DNA from: Azadirachta indica
Lineage: Eukaryota; Streptophyta; Magnoliopsida; Sapindales; Meliaceae
NCBI GenBank assembly: GCA_022749755.1
Contig: CM040445.1
Coordinates: 10,561,182-10,625,181 of the forward strand
Reading direction: 5' to 3'
DNA length: 64,000 nucleotides
Every line of letters begins with the position of its first letter. Positions within the stretch are counted from its first letter, which is position 1. Shown in pieces: positions 56,677 through 64,000 of the stretch. A program made the translations under genes and the position numbers. The notes under the pieces were generated by a model that was given only the letters and a program-made list of their open reading frames with translations, searched no databases and was not told the DNA's origin.

Positions 56677-57072
56677 TGATAAAAACCTACTAGACGACCT
56701 ATTCTAAGAACTCTTGAATCAATTGTTATGTGCACTTCAGGAACTAGAAAATAAATTGTAGATGATTAGATTAGAATTTAAGAAAATAAATGCTTAAAAT
56801 TTCAATCTTGAAGACACCATAAAAGTTGATCACTCCTTTAATAAGTCAGGATATTGTATTCTATTAAGAATATAAGAAGGCAAAACTACGCTTGCTCAAA
56901 ATGTCTCAATATTATTAATTATGTGATAATTATTCGTTTACATAGTAGTAGCCTTTATATAGCATGTAAACATCATTACAAAATTAAATAAGAAAAGAAA
57001 TTTTAACGTAAATAAGAATGGAAACTCCAAATAAAAGAGAAAACTAAAATCTTAATCTAACTAGAAAACATA
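56677..57072 (-). repeat. Family B LTR, left part, interrupted by C1
   Basis: Starts TGATAAAAACC and is collinear with the B1 LTR up to ACATA (57068-57072), the left target duplication of C1. The LTR resumes at 62935. Confidence 0.85.
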
Positions 57073-57815
57073 TGATACCAAAAAATGTAGGTTTATGTGG
57101 GAATTTAGGGTTTTACTAAATAAGGGTTGAAATAAGCTTTTCTCTTAAGGTTCACAACAAAAGAGATATAGAAACACCACCATAAATTGTTGCCAAAAGT
57201 TGTAAAACTGAAAAAAACACTCACCACTCTATGAAAATTTTCCACAAAAGGTATAGAGTATAGAATATCAAAATTTTATTTAATTCAACTCAAAATAACT
57301 TGATTTTCAATACTACATTCTTGAAGCCTTTATATAGGCTTTTACCAAGGAAAAAAATGCTAAAAGTTAAGCCAACAACCACTACCTAACATTAACAGAC
57401 TTATACAAGTATTTAAAATTCGTTGAAATTAAACCCAAACAGTTAAGACTTTAAATTACAACTTACTAAATTCTTCTATAATCTAGAAATTAAACAAAAC
57501 ACATTGAATTTAAGTTAAAAAATCTTTAAAATCTGTGCATTCAAATTCTGCCTTGAAAATGAACATGTTGTGAAGAAGTTGTCAAAACTTTCTTTAGAGA
57601 ATTCAAAATGCTAAACCGTAAAATTCTGTAGAACGTTGACTTCTTCAACTTTTCAATGGTACCAAATACTTTATGAAATATTACCTCAATGAATACAAAT
57701 TAAATTTCAAAATTATCTCTCTAATAGTGTCTTCACAACTTAGTAAATTAGGGTAATAATTTTGAACTTATTGGCACTTAGGTTCTGCTCTTGATGTTTG
57801 AACACTCCCATATCA
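57073..57815 (-). repeat. 3' LTR of C1, 743 bp
   Basis: In plus view it runs from TGATACCAAAAAATG to CCCATATCA. The minus-strand TATA box is in AGCCTATATAAAGGC near 57325-57340. The polypurine tract AAGGGAGA lies just beyond its right edge (57816-57825). Confidence 0.9.
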
Positions 57816-58895
57816 ATCTCCCTTGATTGAAAAAGAATCATTCTTAAGTCTATATTATTGTGATCTTCATAGTATGGAGATAAATCTGAAACGTTGAATG
57901 TAGATGAAACACCATAACTTTTTAGCAACTTAATCTTGTGGGCATTTTCTCCAATTTGTTGCAATACCTTGAATGGTCCATCAGTTTTAAGCTTGAATTT
58001 AGCATATTTTCTAGGTGGAAAACGTGCTTTTCGGAGATGTATCTAAACCAAATCTCTTTTCTTGAACTCGACATGCTTGCGATGTTTGTTTGCAAAAAGT
58101 CAAAACTTCTCATTTTGTTTCAGAATTCTGTCACGAATTTGCTCGTGAAGCTTTTTGATACTCTTAGCTCTTTCTTCAACATCTTTATTAAAGTATTGAT
58201 GAATTGGAAGTAGAGCTAAATCCATTGGACTTATAGGATTTTTGCCATAAACTACCTTAAAAGGACTTTGATCAGTAGATTGGCTAGTTGATCGATTACA
58301 AGCAAATTTAACTTGAGGCAAAATAACATCCCATTGTTGGATATTCTTACCAACATAACTTCGTAAGAGATTTTCCAAACTCTGATTTGTCACTTTTGTT
58401 TGACCATCAGTTTGAGGATAATGAGAAGAGTTAAAATTGAGACTAGTGCTAAGTTTTTGGAATACCATACTGTTCACTAAAAGTGACTCAAAAACTTGGA
58501 ATCTCGATTAGAAATGATGGTTTTTGGAATACCATGTAACTTCACCACCTCTTTGAATACAAATCAACCACATTAGAAGCATCCGCTGTTTTGTTGCATG
58601 GCATAAAATGAGCCATTTTAGAAAATCTATCCACCACCACCATGACAGAATCTTTATTTCTTGGAGTTCTTGGTAAGCCCACAATAAAATTTAGACTAAC
58701 AGCTTCCCATGGCACATTAGGCACTGGTAATGGAGTATATAAACCCGTATTTTGTCCATGACATTTTGCAACATGGTAGATCTTACACCTTTCCACATGC
58801 TTCATCACATCGCATCCTATCTTTGGCCAAAAAAATCTATCTTTCAAGAGAGCAAGTGTTTTATTTCTACTAAAATGCCCTTCAACACAATTGTC
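57816..58895 (-). pseudogene. Family C integrase, broken
   Basis: Zinc region and core are readable from 58847 leftward: DRFFWPKIGCDVMKHVERCK, then LYTPLPVPNVPWEAVSLNFI. The first catalytic Asp is Asn (SLNFIVGLPR, where D encodes SMDFVLG). The frame breaks near 58540. The Glu motif DGQTKVTNQSLENLL has Lys in place of Glu (58477-58100). The C-terminal part (GENAHKIKLLKSYGVSSTFN) ends VSDLSPYY and runs about 25 codons into the LTR. Two of three catalytic residues are altered, so it is inactive. Confidence 0.8.
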
Positions 58896-59790
58896 TTAAG
58901 CTTCCATGATAATAGACTCCCTTAAAGAACACTGAGGGATGCACAGACAATTACCTTTAAAGAAATAGCCCAGTTGCCACAAGAATTGTTTATAAGGATG
59001 ACTTTCACATTTTGTCCATATCTTGCCAAAGTTTAGATCACTTGCATATAATTCCTTCACGACTTCAAAGCCTATAACTTTCACTTGTATTAAGGATAGC
59101 AAGGAATGTATTTGACTAAGTGCATCAGCTACAACATTTTGAATTCTAGGTTTGTGCTTGATGGTGAAGTTGAAAGATTGAAGAAATTCAACCCATCCAA
59201 CATGTCTTTGATTTAGTATCTGTTGGTTGTTGATGAATTTCAAGGCCTCATAATTTAAATGAAGAACAATAGTTTTGAAAGAAGATATTGACTCTAATGA
59301 GCCAAAGAGCGACAGATTGCATACAACTCCTTATTGTAGTAGAATATTTCTTACGAGATTCATTTAGTTTCTCACTGAAGAAGCAATTAGTTTGTTTCCT
59401 TAACTCAAAACACCACTAATTCTAGTATTTGATACATCACATTCAACTTCGAACACTTGATTAAAATTCAGAAGTGAAAGAATGGGTGCTTGAGTTACAT
59501 TGCTTTTGATAGTGTCAAAGCTCTTTTGTGCTTCTTCTGTCCACTTGAAAGTTTTTCCCTTAAAACACTTAGTAATTGGAGCAAAGATTGTGCTAAATCC
59601 TTTAATAAAACGCCAATAAAACGATGCAAGGCCATGAAAACTCCGAATGTCATGCAAAGTCTTAAGTGTTGGCCAGTTGAGGATTGCTTCTACCTTGCTG
59701 GAATCCATCTTGATGCCTACTTCAGATACAACATAGCCCAAAAAGACTAGGCTATTAGTAAAGAATTCACACTTCTTCACATTAGCATAA
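58896..59790 (-). pseudogene. Family C RNase H and connection, broken
   Basis: MKKCEFFTNSLVFLGYVVSE (59780) gives the end of RT, followed by [20 protein letters not shown] and RNase H with EVECDVSNTRISGVL (about 59450-59400). A frameshift near 59400 separates it from the second half (59243-58896), with QRHVGWVEFLQSFNFTIKHK and VVADALSQIHSLL. The RNase H Asp in ECDVS is kept. Confidence 0.8.
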
Positions 59791-60470
59791 AGCTTTGTTG
59801 TTGCAATGTGTTGAACACTTAACGGAGATGGTTGACACGTTCTTTATCCTTGCTGTATACAAGAATATCATCAAAGTACACAACAACAAATTTTCTGATG
59901 AAAGGTTTGAAAACATGATTCATCAATCGCATAAAAGTGCTTAGAGTATGTGAGAGACCAAAGGGTATCACCATCCATTCGTAAAGCCCATCTCGAGTTT
60001 TAAAAGCAGTTTCCATTAATCTCTAAGCCACTTTCTGATTTGATGATAGCCACTCCGAAGATCAATCTTTGAAAAGATTTTAGCCCTATTAAGTTGGTCT
60101 ACAAGATCATCTAGGCATGAAATTGGAAAGCGATAATCAACTGTTATCTTGTTTACTGCTCTATTATCAACATACATACGCCATGATCCATCTTTCTTTC
60201 GTACTAAAAGTGCGGGAACAGCATAAGGACTCTTTCTTTTTCAAACCTATCCCTTTGTAATCAGCTTATCAATTTGTCTTTGTAACTCTTCATGCTCTTT
60301 TGAACTCATTTGGTAAGCCACCTTTTTTGGTAGAATAGCTCTTGGTACAAGATCAATGCAATGTTGAATATCTCTCATTGGAGGAAGTTCAAGTGGGATC
60401 TCCTCTAGAACAACATCATGAAACTCTTCAAGAAGTCACTTGATGATCTGCGGTGGTTCATTGCCATCTT
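59791..60470 (-). pseudogene. Family C reverse transcriptase, broken
   Basis: RT coding runs from about 60400 (ERFHDVVLEEIPLELPPMRD region) leftward. It includes [20 protein letters not shown] (about 60165-60225), [14 protein letters not shown] (60035-60080) and the catalytic [14 protein letters not shown] (60016-59819 frame). The catalytic F-D-D is intact. Frameshifts near 60240 and stops at about 60440 and 60017 break it. Confidence 0.75.
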
Positions 60471-60998
60471 CATTTTCCTCAAACACAATTAGAACATAAA
60501 CTTCAGTACCCAAATTCAACTCCTTTTAACATTCCGATATGACAAGCAAATTGTTTCCCTCCCTTTTTATAGGTTTAGGAATATTTTTCATCTTCGACGG
60601 ACCCAAAACTATCTTTGTTTCATCTTTGATAAAAGTATAAGTATTTTTACACCCATTATGTATAACCTTTCTATCATATTGCCAAGATCTTACGAAAAGT
60701 AAATGAAAAGCATCCATGGGCACAACATCACACAAAACTTCTTCCATATATTTTTTTCCAATTGAAAATGAAAAAAGACAACTTTTGTTTACCTTTATCT
60801 CTTTGCCTTTTCGAAGCTAAGAAAGTTTATATGGTTGAAGAAGTTTTTCAATTTTGAGGCACAACTTCTCCACCATTTTAGCAAACACCATATTCTCAAA
60901 GTTGCCACCATCAATGATGACGTTACAAACCTTGCCATTAGAAGCACATCTTGTGTGAAAAATGTTCTTTCGCAACTAATCTTCTCTTTCAAATGCAA
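60471..60998 (-). pseudogene. Family C protease and linker, broken
   Basis: The protease is readable around 60960-60840, with VIIDGGNFENMVF in one frame, and continues at 60747 (MEEVLCDVVPMDAFHLLFVR SWQYDRKV). DGG is the same unusual form as in A and D. The two parts are in different frames. A short linker leads to RT. Confidence 0.7.
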
Positions 60999-62163
60999 CG
61001 CTTAAACTTCGCTGCATAACAAGGGATTCACCATAATTAGTATATACAACATCATCTTCTTCTACATCTTTTAGAACTTCATAATCAAATTGTGGACCTC
61101 CCTCAATTTCTTTGTCAACATCTTCTTCAACAAGAGTGATAATTTTGCGATTAGGACATTCGGAAGCAATATGCCCAACACCTTGACATTTGAAGCATCG
61201 TTGAGAATTTGTGCTTAGTTGCTGCTTAGAACTTGTTCCCACATCACTCTTGGTAGAAACCTTGGTTGCTGATTTCATGCTAGAAGGAATTTTGGAAATG
61301 GAGGTGTTCCCACGATTGGAAGTGATGTCACGGGCTGAAAAACGAGTGCCACCCCCTCGTGCTTCTCCTTGTTGCTTCTCTATCTTTAGAGTCAGTTTAT
61401 ACACATTATTCTAGCTCCAATAAGGTTGTAGTTACTATATTTCCAATTTTTGGTCTTTAATCCTCCTAAATAACGAGCTATTATTTGTTCTTCTAGCTAA
61501 AAAAATGTCACACTGCAACATAAGGTGATCAAATTCAGCATTATATTCTTCTATAAATAGTTGCTTGATATTGGGAAACTGCAAGAAAATATCTTGCCGG
61601 TAATTATCCGGTAAGTATTTTTGCTTGAGTTCCCTCTTCATCTTTTCCTAAATGACAATTTTACTGCTTCCTTCACGTACTTTCTGTCTCTTGAGATTTT
61701 CCCACCATAAAGTTGCATGTTTCTTTAGTTTGATGGCAACAAGCTTCACCTTCATATACTCAGGAATATCCTTGAACTCAAAGATTCGTTCAATGGTGTG
61801 ACACTAATCAACAAATTCTTCCAGCTGTATTCTTCCTTCAAAATCTAGAATATCAACTTTCATATTGAAATCTTTTTCAAAATGAAATTTGTGTAATTCT
61901 CTTGGGTGTGGGGGAGTGTTGCTGTCACTTGACAAGCGACTTGGAACATGGTGAAAAGGATTTAAGCCCTCTTCTTCTTCATTAAGAGATTCATAGACAG
62001 GTTCTATATGCTGCTGACTTCTCTCTTTATTTTCAAATGCCTCCAACTGTTGTTGAAGTTGCTGGATTTGCCTCCTTATTTCTGCCATTAGAGCATCACG
62101 AGGGTCAGCTTGTGTGTTTAAAGGACCTTCCTCAGATTGTTTTTGGGGATGACGGGTAGCCAT
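60999..62163 (-). pseudogene. Family C gag, broken
   Basis: The start codon 62163-62161 opens MATRHPQKQSEEGPLNTQAD. A coiled-coil stretch IRRQIQQLQQQLEAFENKER follows. The core is split by stops at 61804 and about 61648 (KRELKQKYLPDNYRQDIFLQ, 61641-61435). The zinc knuckle [15 protein letters not shown] is intact near 61155-61200, followed by an acidic stretch. The ATG lies only about 24 bases from the LTR, with the primer site between, so this family has almost no leader. The same start is present in the fragment at 1876. Confidence 0.8.
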
Positions 62164-62171
62164 GGAACCTG

Positions 62172-62183
62172 GCTTTGATACAA
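62172..62183 (-). other. Primer binding site of C1, degraded
   Basis: The minus strand reads TTGTATCAAAGC, two mismatches from TGGTATCAGAGC. The sister fragment at 1854-1865 has the perfect form. Confidence 0.75.
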
Positions 62184-62187
62184 AATT

Positions 62188-62929
62188 GATACTGAAAATG
62201 TAGATTTGTATAAGAATTTAGGATTTTACTAAATAAGGATTGAAATAAACTCTCCTATTAAGGTTCACAATAAAAATGATACAAAAACAATACCCTAAGT
62301 TTTTGCCAAAGGTTGTAAAACTGAAAAGAATACTCACTGCTCTATAGAAATTTTTCACAAGAGTTACAGAGTATAGAATAACAAAATTTTATTTAACTCA
62401 ACTCAAAATAACTTGATTTTCAATACAACATTCTTGAAGCCTTTATATAGGCTTTTACAAAGAGAAAAAATATCAAGAGTTAGGCCAACAACCACTACCT
62501 AACATTGACAAACTTATACAAGTATTTAAGATTTTTTGAAAATAAACTCAAATAGCTAAGACCTTGAATTACAACTCACCAAATCCTTCTATCATCTATA
62601 AATTAATCAAAACACATTGAATTTAAGCTAAAAAATTTTTAAAATCTATGCATCTAGATTCTGCCTTGAAAATAAACATATTGTGAAGAAATTATCATAA
62701 CTTTCGTTAAAGAACTCCAAATGTTAAACTATAAAATTCTGTAAAAATTTTACTTTTTCAACTTTCAAACAGTACCAAGTGCTTTTTGAAAGATTACTTC
62801 AATGAATACAGATTACATTCTGAAATTACCTCCTCTGACAGTGTCTTCATAACTTAGTAAATTAGGGTAATAATTTTGAACTTATTAGTACTTAAGTTCT
62901 GATCTTAATATTTGGATACTCCTGTGTCA
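62188..62929 (-). repeat. 5' LTR of C1, 742 bp
   Basis: In plus view it runs from TGATACTGAAAATG to CTCCTGTGTCA. The minus-strand TATA box lies in AGCCTATATAAAGGC near 62440-62455. It drives transcription leftward through gag-pol if active. Confidence 0.9.
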
Positions 62930-62934
62930 ACAAA

Positions 62935-63086
62935 ACAATCCCAAACAAATTAGAAAACTAATTTATGTAAAGTAAATAATCTAAACCAAACAAGAAATCT
63001 CTAAAGCCTTAATGTTCTCATGTGGTATTAGGATTTAGTAGCTCAGGGCTATTATTCTTCTTATACATAAAGGTAAGTGATTATCA
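62935..63086 (-). repeat. Family B LTR, right part after C1
   Basis: Continues the LTR begun at 56677. Together the parts make 548 bp, lacking about 210 bp of the LTR start. At GATTATCATTT it joins a B primer site in the opposite orientation. Confidence 0.8.
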
Positions 63087-64000
63087 TTTCGTTTCAGAGC
63101 TTTGGCTCTAGAAACATATTATTTATCCTTTACTTATCTTTGTTTTGTGTTTTTCTCTGACTTTTGTTCGATTCTTGTGTTGTCTCTGTATAGCTTGAAT
63201 TTTTTTCATTTTCTTTATGTTTTGAATAGATTCAGTTCCATCTTGTATGTTTAGTCTGGCGGAAAAAAAAAAAGAAGAGAGAGATTGAAAGAAAGATCCA
63301 ATTCAAAAAAAAAATAAAAAAAAAGGAAGCAAAAAAATAATTAAGAAAAAGGGAGTTAGATTGCAAATTTTAATCTTTTGTGTAAAAGGAATTTCCTGAA
63401 TTGCAAGATCATATTGCTAGTCAAATAAGTCATGATATAATCTCTTTTCCTTATTTTTTTTTTTTTTGGAACTGACTAGTTAACTAATTCAAAGGTAACT
63501 ATATATTTCTTTTCAAGTTAGGATTCCTTTTTCTTAAACAGTAGTAATCCTTATCAAATGAGAATTCCAGTGGCTAAATTAATTTAATTTCGTACTCCAT
63601 ATTTTATTTATCTTGTTTGAGTTCAATTGCGCACTTGTGTGTTTTTAGCTTTGCTCTTCAATTCATTGCATTATAGTAATTTCTTTTACATGTTTTTTAC
63701 TTCCTTTTGAAGTTTTTTACCTCATTCATATTCTTAGGTGTAGGTCAGTTCAAGGCAGCAATTACTTATACTTATGTAGAAGGATGTTTATTTTTCTACT
63801 AATAACCTTAACATCTCTTTGCTTAGGGCTATTGTTTTTTTATTACACGAGTTTGCGGACATATTCTTCTACGAGATTTCCCATGATTACCTCCCTTAAA
63901 AGGTATTGAGCATCAAATAAATTTCATACCCGGTTCCTTCATACCAAATCAACCTGCTTATAGAGCTAATCCCAAGGAAACAAAGGAGATACAATGGCAA
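63087..64000 (+). mobile_element. Element B5: plus-strand family B fragment, runs off the window
   Basis: A degraded primer site (TCGTTTCAGAGC, 63089-63100) is followed by a leader matching the B1 leader in the opposite orientation (63101-63740). The leader then jumps near 63750 to the linker before RT. Gag and protease are missing. The RT start is readable to the window edge: GIEHQINFIPGSFIPNQPAY and RANPKETKEIQWQ, with a probable one-base frameshift near 63893. The remainder lies to the right of the window. Confidence 0.8.
63755..64000 (+). pseudogene. Family B linker and RT start (B5), partial
   Basis: Codes for STNNLNISLLRAIVFLLHEF followed by the RT entry region and PAYRANPKETKEIQ. Compared with B1 (35325-35200, inverted) the order and residues agree. 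One in-frame stop occurs in the linker (TAG near 63777) and one base is missing before KGIEH. Only the first part of RT is inside the window. Confidence 0.75.

Larger units (their letters stand above)
57073..62929 (-). mobile_element. Element C1: complete inverted family C retrotransposon, 5857 bp
   Basis: Both LTRs are present (57073-57815 and 62188-62929, 743 and 742 bp), ending TG...CA, with roughly 15 percent divergence by eye. The flanking repeats are ACATA (57068-57072) and ACAAA (62930-62934), one mismatch. The interrupted B LTR is collinear across the insertion. The primer site, gag, zinc knuckle, protease, RT, RNase H, integrase and polypurine tract are all found in order on the minus strand. 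Multiple stops and frameshifts show an old, inactive copy. Confidence 0.9.

Noticed and set aside
56677..63086. An LTR flipped in place relative to its primer site
   Set aside because: At first the LTR seemed to end exactly at both primer sites. Comparison with B1 shows the true LTR start is about 210 bp further out, so the right joint is an internal breakpoint with microhomology and not an exact flip.

Overview
The window looks like heterochromatic, probably pericentromeric or centromeric, DNA of a flowering plant, most likely a dicot. It is AT-rich, I found no host gene, tRNA or rRNA, and almost every base can be assigned to Ty3/gypsy LTR retrotransposons or to a tandem satellite. I use provisional family names: A, B, C and D for four related Ty3/gypsy families, and Athila-like for a fifth. 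A, B, C and D share a tRNA-iMet-type primer binding site next to the LTR, a DGG protease, and a polyprotein whose C-terminus runs into the 3' LTR. A, B and D also share a G-P-x-T-R-A-R tail. These traits match my recollection of the CRM (centromeric retrotransposon) clade. That placement, and therefore the centromere idea, is inference.

Layout, left to right. Positions 1-1815 are an inverted Athila-like gag-pro fragment split by a solo A LTR (613-1423, perfect target duplication CTTCT). 1816-3325 is a chimera of a C leader and gag start fused to A protease-RT. 3326-3686 is an LTR-end-like shoulder, followed by satellite array 1 (3687-13192, about 65 monomers of about 145 bp). After a short unassigned spacer comes a plus-strand A element (A2, from 13476), broken in its RT by a deleted D element (D5, 17410-20400). 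The same RT end and 361-bp shoulder then lead into satellite array 2 (20831-25460, about 32 monomers). Array 2 ends inside an inverted A element (A3, 25461-30589), which holds a solo B LTR. Next come an Athila-like integrase and 3' noncoding region (30590-33456).

33457-53795 is one inverted B element (B1) opened by two nested insertions. The first is a solo C LTR containing a D complex with three LTRs and two internal regions (36576-45395, single target duplication CTTAA). The second is a plus-strand A element (A4, 45966-51765). 53796-56676 is a mosaic of B and A-like pieces. A B LTR (from 56677) carries a complete inverted C element (C1, 57073-62929) and is joined head-on to a plus-strand B fragment that leaves the window.

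Nearly all polyproteins are broken. The best preserved is the D gag-pol at 38139-42963, interrupted by one extra A in an A-run. Six insertions can be dated relative to each other by nesting and recognisable target duplications, D being the youngest family. The most interesting signal is the satellite: two arrays start at the same retroelement-derived shoulder, and at least their first three monomers match in the same order. An array together with part of a retroelement therefore appears to have been duplicated as one unit.
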